DNA of 64,000 nt, from the NCBI GenBank assembly GCA_016722075.1, contig JADKGW010000001.1, positions 5,146,001 to 5,210,000 of the forward strand, read 5' to 3'. Numbering within the stretch: position 1 is the first letter of the stretch; every line of letters begins with the position of its first letter. Under the pieces are notes generated by a model that saw only the letters and a program-made list of their open reading frames with translations, was not told where the DNA came from and ran no database searches. Origin of the DNA: Candidatus Kouleothrix ribensis (GTDB lineage Bacteria > Chloroflexota > Chloroflexia > Chloroflexales > Roseiflexaceae). Positions 12,396 through 20,768 of this stretch are shown here, piece by piece. The position numbers were made by a program, and so were the translations under genes.

Positions 12396-13022
12396 ATGGC
12401 GTTACACCTCATCCTCCCACAATTCGAAGCCGGCTCAATAGTGCCACCATCGCACTGCCCGCGGCGCGATTGCCGCGGCAAGATGCTGCGGCTGCATCAG
12501 CAGGTGGTCAAGCCAGTGCGCGATAGCCCGGATCGCTCGGTAGTGGCCTATCGCTACCAGTGCCTCACCTGCGGGCGTACCTTCCGCGTCTATCCGCACG
12601 GTGTGTCGAACGCACATACCTCGCGGCGCGTACAGCATCTGGCGGTGCTGCTGTACTTCTTGGGGCTCAGCTATGGTGCTGTGGCCGAAGTAATGGACGC
12701 GCTGAAAGTCTACCTGTCGAAGAGCAGAGTGTACGAGGCGGTGCGCTCTGCAAGCTTCAACGCACCGGTGGCACGCCTGCCCATCCTGCGCAATGTGAAC
12801 GTCCCGCACCGCAGCAATCGCCGAGTCGTGCTCGAATGCTACAACCACAAGGTTCTGCTCGAGCTCACCCACGACCCGACCGATCGGCTGATTCTGACCC
12901 TGCACACCGCCAGTGCCGAAGATGCCCGGCGCTGTAGCGAGCTGATCCAACCGCTCGCCGAGGCGCTGGGGATCGAGATGCAGGTTGGCAACGAGCTGGT
13001 ACGCGCGGTTGGTGTGGCCTAG
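12396..13022 (+). CDS. Transposase-like zinc-ribbon/HTH protein, probably truncated
   Basis: A 208-aa protein starting at ATG 12396 (AGAGG upstream). A four-Cys zinc ribbon (CPRRDC near 20-25 and CLTCGRTF near 57-64) is followed by a helix-turn-helix-like stretch (LSYGAVAEVM, SKSRVYEAV). This is the usual N-terminal layout of IS1/ISL3-related transposases. The C-terminal part (VVLECYNHKVLLELTHD) should open an RNase H-like catalytic fold, but no convincing DDE triad is visible and the protein ends early. It is probably a remnant or a domesticated DNA-binding protein. Confidence 0.5.
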   Translation: MALHLILPQFEAGSIVPPSHCPRRDCRGKMLRLHQQVVKPVRDSPDRSVVAYRYQCLTCGRTFRVYPHGVSNAHTSRRVQHLAVLLYFLGLSYGAVAEVMDALKVYLSKSRVYEAVRSASFNAPVARLPILRNVNVPHRSNRRVVLECYNHKVLLELTHDPTDRLILTLHTASAEDARRCSELIQPLAEALGIEMQVGNELVRAVGVA

Positions 13023-13065
13023 CTGCGCAGCACCTATTTCATGACGCGTTGCGCTAAATCAGTGC

Positions 13066-13093
13066 TTGCAAGTGCCTTTGTTTATGGTACACT
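13066..13093 (+). promoter_or_regulatory. Candidate sigma70-type promoter for the GMC oxidoreductase
   Basis: TTGCAA at 13066-13071 and TACACT at 13088-13093 are separated by 16 bases in a locally AT-richer patch. The gene's ATG is 37 bases downstream of the -10, with GGGGAG in front of it. Confidence 0.4.
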
Positions 13094-13129
13094 GCGTCAT
13101 GAAGTTGCGACCGGCGAAGGGGAGATGCT

Positions 13130-14809
13130 ATGACCTCGACCAGCGACACCTTTGATTATGTGGTGATTGGCTCTGGCTTTGGCGGTAGCGTTTCGGCGAT
13201 GCGCCTGACCGAGAAGGGCTACCGGGTGCTGGTGCTCGAGCGCGGCAAGCGCTTCCGCGACGAAGATTTTGCCACAACGACCTGGAATATTCGCAAGTAC
13301 CTATGGATGCCGGCGGCGCGCTGCTTCGGCATCCTGCAGATCAGCCCGTTTCGCGATGTGTTCGTACTGCATGGTGCGGGCGTAGGCGGCGGCAGCCTGG
13401 GCTACGCGAATGTGCTGATGGAGCCGAGCGATGAGCTGTTCGCAGCGCCGGCCTGGCATAAACTGGCCGACTGGAAGAGCGTTTTGCAGCCGCACTACGA
13501 TACCGCCAAGCGCATGCTCGGCGTGGCGCCCAACCCGCGCCTCTGGCCGGCCGACCATACGCTGCGGCTGATTGCCGGCGAGATGGGCCAGGCCGCCACC
13601 TTCCGGCCGACGACGGTCGGCACATTCTTTGGCGCGCCCGGCGTCGAGGTGGCCGATCCATACTTCGGCGGCGAGGGGCCGGCACGCACTGGCTGCATCC
13701 ACTGCGGCGGCTGTATGGTCGGCTGCCGCCACAACGCCAAAAATACTATGGTCAAGAACTACCTGTTCCTGGCCGAGAAGTGGGGCGCCCAGGTGCGCGC
13801 CGAGTGCAATGTGCGCGACATCCAGCCGCTGCCGCATGCCCAGGCCGACGGCGCACGCTACCAGGTTATCTACAATCGCTCGACGGCCTGGCGTAAGGGC
13901 AAGCCGACTGTGGTGCGCGCGCGCAATGTGGTGGTGTCGGCCGGTACGCTCGGTACGCTGCGGCTGCTGTTCCGCTGCCGCGATATCACCCGCTCGCTGC
14001 CTGGGATCTCGCGGCGGCTGGGCGATATTGTGCGTACCAATAGCGAGGCGCTGCTTGGCGTCGTCAACCGCAGCTTGAAGACCGACTACTCGCAGGGGAT
14101 CGCGATCACCTCGATCTTCAACGCCGACGCGGTGACGACGATCGAGCCGGTGCGTTACCCGGCCGGCTCGGATCTGATGCGCTTCCTGGCCGGCCCGCTA
14201 CTCGATAGCGGCACGCTCGGCCGGCGCCTGCTCACTTCGTTCGTCGACATCTTCAAGCGCCCGGCCGATTTCCTGCGCACGCACGTGCTGCCGGGTTGGG
14301 CCAAGCGCACGACGATCATGCTGGTGATGCAGACCGAGGACAACCGGATCAAGCTGCGGCTGGGCCGGGCGCTCAGCACGCTCTGGCGGCGCGGCTTGGT
14401 GTCGCAGCCCGACGACGAGCACAGCATTCCTACCACCATCCCGATCGGCCATGTCGTGACCAAACGTTTCGCCGAGAAGACCAACGGCATCGCGTCGGGC
14501 ACGATCAACGAGGCGCTGCTGAACATCCCCATGACGGCGCATATCCTGGGTGGCTGCCCGTTCGGCCTCGACGCGCGTGATGGTGTGGTCGATCTGAGCT
14601 GCCAGGTGCATAACTACCCCGGCCTGTACGTGGTCGATGGCTCGATCGTGCCGGCTAACCCCGGCGTCAACCCGAGCCTGACGATCACTGCGCTGGCCGA
14701 GTATGCCATGAGCCGCGTACCACACGCCGCCGAGCGCACCGGCGCCCCCAGCGCGCGCCCAACCCAGCCGGGCATGGCGCTGGCCGGCGCGGCCGAGCAG
14801 GCCGTGTGA
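13130..14809 (+). CDS. FAD-dependent GMC-family oxidoreductase with four-Cys motif
   Basis: A 559-aa protein with an N-terminal FAD dinucleotide fold (VVIGSGFGGS, residues 11-20) and ERG at the end of strand two. The flavin-contacting GAGVGGGSLGYAN and the C-terminal GMC signature (VVDGSIVPANPGVNPSLTI) match the cholesterol-oxidase/GMC group. Near residues 189-199 there is CxxCxxCxxxC (CIHCGGCMVGC), a ferredoxin-like cluster motif that classical cholesterol oxidases lack. It probably oxidises an alcohol or steroid-like substrate and may pass electrons to an iron-sulfur centre instead of oxygen. The substrate cannot be read from sequence. The hox operon follows after 250 bases. Confidence 0.85.
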   Translation: MTSTSDTFDYVVIGSGFGGSVSAMRLTEKGYRVLVLERGKRFRDEDFATTTWNIRKYLWMPAARCFGILQISPFRDVFVLHGAGVGGGSLGYANVLMEPSDELFAAPAWHKLADWKSVLQPHYDTAKRMLGVAPNPRLWPADHTLRLIAGEMGQAATFRPTTVGTFFGAPGVEVADPYFGGEGPARTGCIHCGGCMVGCRHNAKNTMVKNYLFLAEKWGAQVRAECNVRDIQPLPHAQADGARYQVIYNRSTAWRKGKPTVVRARNVVVSAGTLGTLRLLFRCRDITRSLPGISRRLGDIVRTNSEALLGVVNRSLKTDYSQGIAITSIFNADAVTTIEPVRYPAGSDLMRFLAGPLLDSGTLGRRLLTSFVDIFKRPADFLRTHVLPGWAKRTTIMLVMQTEDNRIKLRLGRALSTLWRRGLVSQPDDEHSIPTTIPIGHVVTKRFAEKTNGIASGTINEALLNIPMTAHILGGCPFGLDARDGVVDLSCQVHNYPGLYVVDGSIVPANPGVNPSLTITALAEYAMSRVPHAAERTGAPSARPTQPGMALAGAAEQAV

Positions 14810-14899
14810 TCGGCTTAGCCCACGCTACGCTAGGTGCTCTACCCCTCGCTGCCAGGCTGGAAGCGGGGGGTAGCTGCTTGTTGGCGCATGGCGATGCCA

Positions 14900-14924
14900 C
14901 CCCGGCACCTGAAACCTGCCGGGG
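14900..14924. terminator. Hairpin after the GMC oxidoreductase gene
   Basis: CCCCGGCA (14900-14907) pairs with TGCCGGGG (14917-14924) around a 9-nt loop, 90 bases after the stop codon. There is no T-tract, so intrinsic termination is uncertain. Confidence 0.4.
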
Positions 14925-14940
14925 CAGCGTATCGGCGCGT

Positions 14941-15005
14941 GGTTGCCGAACGGCAACCCATGAGATCAGAACCTTCTCATTCGGCCGTGCAGCCGCAGCT
15001 ATACT
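14941..15005 (+). promoter_or_regulatory. Putative operator/promoter region of the hox operon
   Basis: A perfect inverted repeat GGTTGCCGAACGGCAACC (14941-14958) is followed at once by ATGAGA-N9-TCTCAT (14960-14980). A TATACT hexamer at 15000-15005 lies 58 bases before the hoxE ATG. No good -35 is seen 17 bases upstream of it, as expected for an activator-dependent promoter. Two dyads directly upstream of the operon look like regulator sites. Confidence 0.45.
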
Positions 15006-15062
15006 GGGGTGTGTAGATCTGGGCGCCATAGGGCCGTACCAAGGCGCGTAGGAGGCCCGCCA

Positions 15063-15593
15063 ATGACGAGCGTCGACGCTACCACTGCGGCAAAGGTCGC
15101 CGCAGCCGCTGGGTCGCAGCACCCGAGCGGCGATAACCGTTTCAAGCTGCTGGAAGCGACCATGAAGCGCCAGCAATATCAGCCCGATGCGCTGATCGAG
15201 GTGCTGCATAAGGCCCAGGAGCTGTTCGGCTACCTCTCGAACGACTTGCTGCTGTATGTTGCGCATAGCCTCAAGCTGCCGCCCAGCCGCGTGTATGGCG
15301 TGGCAACGTTCTATCACTTCTTCTCGCTTGCGCCGCAAGGCGAGCACACCTGCGTGGTATGCCTGGGTACTGCCTGTTATGTCAAAGGCTCGGCCAGCCT
15401 GCTCGCCGCCGTCGAGCACGAGGTTGGCGTCAAGGCCGGCGCCACCACGCCCGATAACCAGCTCTCGATTGCGACTGCGCGCTGCCTGGGCGCATGCGGC
15501 ATTGCCCCGGCTACTGTATTCGACGGCACTGTGACCGGCCACCAGACGATCGAGGCGCTGGTGGCACGGGTGCGGGCGGCGTTGGAGGCTTAG
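15063..15593 (+). CDS. hoxE: NAD-reducing hydrogenase diaphorase subunit HoxE
   Basis: HoxE (176 aa) is the NuoE-like thioredoxin-fold [2Fe-2S] subunit of the bidirectional hydrogenase, carrying electrons between the flavin module and ferredoxin or the other clusters. Ligands C100, C105, C141 and C145 are in place (CLGTAC and CLGAC). ATG at 15063 is chosen over an upstream start because GTAGGAGG precedes it. It is the first gene of hoxEFUYHW. The gap to hoxF is 71 bases and holds a GGCAGGTT-like repeat. Confidence 0.93.
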   Translation: MTSVDATTAAKVAAAAGSQHPSGDNRFKLLEATMKRQQYQPDALIEVLHKAQELFGYLSNDLLLYVAHSLKLPPSRVYGVATFYHFFSLAPQGEHTCVVCLGTACYVKGSASLLAAVEHEVGVKAGATTPDNQLSIATARCLGACGIAPATVFDGTVTGHQTIEALVARVRAALEA

Positions 15594-15664
15594 CCGGTTG
15601 GCAGGTTTATTCGGTTGCAAGGTGGCCGGTAACTCTGCGAACCTGCAACGAGGTGGGGGGGATT

Positions 15665-17344
<1,680 letters not shown>

Positions 17345-17411
17345 CGGGGGATGGCGGCGGGGAGCTATCCCGGCTGCCGGCTACCCACTACTTCCTGCCT
17401 ACTGAAAAGCT

Positions 17412-18119
17412 ATGGCCGTTAAAACACTCTCTATCGACAGCAAACTCGTGAGCGCGCGCGAAGACCAAACTGTTCTGCAGGCGGCGCGCGAGGCCGGCGT
17501 GCATATTCCGACGCTGTGCCACCTCGACGGAATCTCCGAGGCCGGCGCATGCCGGCTCTGCCTGGTCGAGATCGGCGGCAGCCCCAAGCTTCAGCCGGCC
17601 TGCGTCACGCGCGTGGCCGAGGGCATGGACGTGCGCACCAACACCGAGCGGCTGCGCGATTACCGGCGCATGATCGTGGAATTGCTATTCGCCGAGCGCA
17701 ACCATGTGTGTTCGGTGTGCGTGGCTAACGGGCACTGCGAGCTGCAAGACCTGGCGATCGAGGTGGGCATGGATCACGTGCGCTTCGAGTATGTGTTTCC
17801 GCAATGCGATGTCGATATCACACACCCGCGCTTTGGCATCGACCAGAGCCGCTGCGTGCTGTGTACGCGCTGCGTGCGCGTGTGCGACGAGGTTGAGGGT
17901 GTCCATACCTGGGACATCGCCGGGCGCGGCGCTGGCGCGCGCGTGATCACCGATCTGAACCAGCCCTGGGGTAGCGCGCAAAGCTGTACGTCGTGCGGCA
18001 AGTGCGCCCTGGCCTGCCCAACCGGGGCGATCTTCCGGCGCGGCTCGACGGTGGCCGAGATGGAGCGCGACTCATCGCGGATCGCGTATATTGTGTCCGC
18101 ACGCGGTGAACGCTGGTAA
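17412..18119 (+). CDS. hoxU: NAD-reducing hydrogenase subunit HoxU
   Basis: The 235-aa electron-transfer subunit resembles the N-terminal part of NuoG. It contains a [2Fe-2S] site (C36, C47, C50, C64), the His-coordinated [4Fe-4S] site (H98, C100, C103, C109) and two ferredoxin-type [4Fe-4S] sites (C148/151/154/158 and C192/195/198/202). It links HoxF to HoxY. The short C-terminus, lacking the NuoG molybdopterin domain, is diagnostic for HoxU. Confidence 0.94.
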   Translation: MAVKTLSIDSKLVSAREDQTVLQAAREAGVHIPTLCHLDGISEAGACRLCLVEIGGSPKLQPACVTRVAEGMDVRTNTERLRDYRRMIVELLFAERNHVCSVCVANGHCELQDLAIEVGMDHVRFEYVFPQCDVDITHPRFGIDQSRCVLCTRCVRVCDEVEGVHTWDIAGRGAGARVITDLNQPWGSAQSCTSCGKCALACPTGAIFRRGSTVAEMERDSSRIAYIVSARGERW

Positions 18120-18248
18120 TGGTGCGCGCACTGCAGCCGGCTTGGTTGGCCTGCGGTAGGGCGCTTGACATGCTTTCGGCCTTCTGCACGCGCAGCGCGC
18201 AAAAAGCCTAAAACGCCGGCTGTGTACACCTTTGCGAGGAGCCTTCCC

Positions 18249-18794
18249 ATGAGTAAATTGCGCCTTGCGACCGTTTGGCTGGGTGGCTGCTCGGGATGCC
18301 ATATGTCGCTGCTCGACATCGACGAGTGGCTGATTGAGCTGGCCGGCCAGGTCGATCTGGTGTATAGCCCGCTGGTTGATGCCAAAGAGTACCCGACCGG
18401 CGTCGACCTTGTGCTGGTCGAGGGCGCGGTGGCCAACCAGGATCACCTGCGCATGATTCGCGAGGTGCGCGAGCGCTCGAAGCTGCTGATCAGCTTTGGC
18501 GACTGCGCGGTGACGGGCAATGTGACGGCGCTCCGCAACGTGCTGGGTACGGCTGCACCGATCTTGCAGATGGTGTATGCCGAGCGCGCCGACATACAGC
18601 CGCAGCTGCCGTACGAGCCGGGCATCGTGCCGGTGCTGCTCGACCGGGTTGAGCCGGTGCATGCGATTGTGCCGGTCGACCTGTACCTGCCGGGCTGCCC
18701 GCCGCCGGCCGCGCGCATCCGCGCGCTGCTCGAGCAGCTGCTGGCAGGCGTTGCGCCGCAGCTGGTGGGCCGCGAGATGATTAAGTTCGGGTAG
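18249..18794 (+). CDS. hoxY: NiFe hydrogenase small subunit HoxY
   Basis: A 181-aa small subunit of group 3 hydrogenases carrying only the proximal [4Fe-4S] cluster. C14 and C17 (GGCSGC), the Cys in SFGDCAVTG and the Cys in LPGCPPPA are the four ligands. There is no Tat signal, so the enzyme is cytosolic. The start ATG at 18249 follows GAGGAG. The 129-base gap after hoxU holds no gene. Confidence 0.95.
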   Translation: MSKLRLATVWLGGCSGCHMSLLDIDEWLIELAGQVDLVYSPLVDAKEYPTGVDLVLVEGAVANQDHLRMIREVRERSKLLISFGDCAVTGNVTALRNVLGTAAPILQMVYAERADIQPQLPYEPGIVPVLLDRVEPVHAIVPVDLYLPGCPPPAARIRALLEQLLAGVAPQLVGREMIKFG

Positions 18795-18810
18795 ATCGAA
18801 TGAGGCAACC

Positions 18811-20241
18811 ATGTCGCAGCGTATTGTGATCGACCCGGTCACGCGGATCGAGGGCCACGCCAAAATTACCATCCACCTCGACGATTCGGGCCAGGTGAGC
18901 GAGGCGCGCTTCCATGTAACCGAATTTCGCGGGTTCGAGAAGTTCTGCGAGGGCCGCCCGCTCTGGGAGATGGCCGGCATCACCGCGCGGATCTGCGGGA
19001 TCTGCCCGATTAGCCACCTGCTGGCCTCGGCTAAGGCCGGCGACCGCATCCTGGCGGTGACGATCCCGCCGGTGGCCGAGAAGCTGCGGCGGATGATGAA
19101 CCTGGGCCAGATCGTGCAGTCGCATGCGCTGAGCTTCTTCCACCTGAGCGCGCCCGACCTGCTGCTGGGCATGGATAGCGACCCGGCCACGCGCAATGTG
19201 CTCGGCCTGATCGCGGCCGAGCCTGAGTTGGCGCGCGGCGGCATTCGGCTGCGCCAATTCGGCCAGGAGATTATCGAGGCGCTTGGTGGCCAGAAGATCC
19301 ACCCGGCCTGGGCTGTGCCGGGTGGCGTGCGCGCGCCGCTGAGCAGCGCCGGGCACGCACACATCCGCGAGCGCCTGCCCGAGGCCCGCACGATCGCGCT
19401 TGATGCGCTTGGCCGCTTCAAGCGGCTGCTCGAGCAGCACCGTGAAGCGGCCCATATCTTCGGTAACTTCCCGAGCCTGTTTATGGGCCTGGTCGCGCCC
19501 GATGGGGCCTGGGAGCACTACGACGGCCATATTCGCTTTGTCGATAGCGCCGGCAACATCATTGACGACCGGCTCGACCCGGCGCGCTACCGCGAGTATA
19601 TCGGCGAGGCGGTCGAGCCATGGTCGTACCTGAAGTTCCCATTCTACCGGCCGATGGGCTACCCCGACGGCAGCTACCGCGTCGGGCCGCTGGCACGGCT
19701 AAATATCTGCTCGCGTATCGGCACGCCGCTGGCCGATGCCGAGCTGCGCGAGTTCCGCGACCATGGCCACGGCACGGTTACGTCGTCGTTCTTCTTCCAC
19801 TACGCCCGGCTGATCGAGATTCTGGCGGCGATCGAGCGGATCGAGCTGCTGCTCGACGACCCCGACCTGGCGCCGGGCCAGGCGCTGCCGCTGCGCGCCG
19901 ACGCTGGTGTCAACCAGCTGGTGGGCGTTGGCGTGAGCGAGGCCCCGCGCGGCACACTCTTTCACGACTATCAGGTCGATCGCGAGGGCCTGATTCGGCG
20001 CGTGAACTTGCTGATCGCCACCGGCCAGAATAACCTGGCTATGAACCGCACCGTGGCGCAGATCGCGCGCTACTACGTGCATGGGCCGCAGATCGCCGAG
20101 GGCATGCTCAACCGGGTCGAGGCGGGTATCCGCGCATTCGACCCATGCCTGAGCTGCTCGACGCACGCGGTTGGCACGATGCCGCTGCAGGTTGTGCTGG
20201 TGGGGCCGGATGGTGCTGTGCTGGATGAGGCGCGCCGGTGA
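18811..20241 (+). CDS. hoxH: NiFe hydrogenase large subunit HoxH
   Basis: The 476-aa catalytic subunit holds the NiFe(CN)2CO site. The L1 motif R60-ICGIC (C62, C65) and the L2 motif D444-PCLSCSTH (C446, C449, H452) supply the four metal-binding cysteines. A 24-residue tail after H452 (AVGTMPL...) is the extension removed by the maturation protease once Ni is inserted. Order and motifs place it in group 3d, which couples H2 with NAD(P). GAGG lies upstream of the ATG, and the last bases overlap hoxW. Confidence 0.95.
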   Translation: MSQRIVIDPVTRIEGHAKITIHLDDSGQVSEARFHVTEFRGFEKFCEGRPLWEMAGITARICGICPISHLLASAKAGDRILAVTIPPVAEKLRRMMNLGQIVQSHALSFFHLSAPDLLLGMDSDPATRNVLGLIAAEPELARGGIRLRQFGQEIIEALGGQKIHPAWAVPGGVRAPLSSAGHAHIRERLPEARTIALDALGRFKRLLEQHREAAHIFGNFPSLFMGLVAPDGAWEHYDGHIRFVDSAGNIIDDRLDPARYREYIGEAVEPWSYLKFPFYRPMGYPDGSYRVGPLARLNICSRIGTPLADAELREFRDHGHGTVTSSFFFHYARLIEILAAIERIELLLDDPDLAPGQALPLRADAGVNQLVGVGVSEAPRGTLFHDYQVDREGLIRRVNLLIATGQNNLAMNRTVAQIARYYVHGPQIAEGMLNRVEAGIRAFDPCLSCSTHAVGTMPLQVVLVGPDGAVLDEARR

Positions 20242-20750
20242 TACGCGCTGCGCGCCCCGCGCCCCGCGCGCCCCGCCGCCGTGCCAGGCGGTCTCCGCGC
20301 CTGCCGGCCGGCCTGCCCGCACTGATCATTGGCTATGGCAACGATCTGCGAGGTGACGATGCGGCCGGGCCGCGTGTGGCGGCGGCGGTGGCGGCCTGGC
20401 ATCTACCGGGCGTAGCGGCGCTCGGGGTGGGCCAGCTGACCCCCGAGCTGGCCGAGCCGATCGCACAGGCCCGGCTGGTGCTGTTCGTCGATGCCGGCGC
20501 GGTTGCGCGCCTGCTTGTCGCGCCGATCAGGCCGGCGGCGCATACCTCGGCGCTAGGCCACACCGGCGACCCTGGCGCGCTGCTGGCATTGGCCGGCGCT
20601 GTGTATGGCGCCTGCCCGCCGGCCTGGCTTATCACTGTGCCGGCCGCGCACTTCGAGCTTGGCCGCGCGCTATCGCCCCTGGCTGCATGTGGTGTGGCCC
20701 AGGCCACGCGCAGCATCCACATGCTGATTCGTGCCGGCGGCCGCCCCTGA
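20238..20750 (+). CDS. hoxW: Hydrogenase maturation protease HoxW
   Basis: A 170-aa endopeptidase of the HupD/HoxW family that cleaves the HoxH C-terminal extension after Ni insertion. Its motifs are IIGYGNDLRGDDAAG (residues 30-44), where the acidic residue after GYGN normally probes nickel, and a second acidic site near FVDAGA. It starts with GTG in a four-base GTGA overlap with the hoxH stop, so translation is coupled to its substrate. The first 25 residues are Arg/Pro-rich and unlike the family, so a later start is possible. No hypA-F genes are in the window. Confidence 0.85.
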   Translation: MIRAARPAPRAPRRRARRSPRLPAGLPALIIGYGNDLRGDDAAGPRVAAAVAAWHLPGVAALGVGQLTPELAEPIAQARLVLFVDAGAVARLLVAPIRPAAHTSALGHTGDPGALLALAGAVYGACPPAWLITVPAAHFELGRALSPLAACGVAQATRSIHMLIRAGGRP

Positions 20751-20768
20751 GCCGCGCCACGCGCTGGC

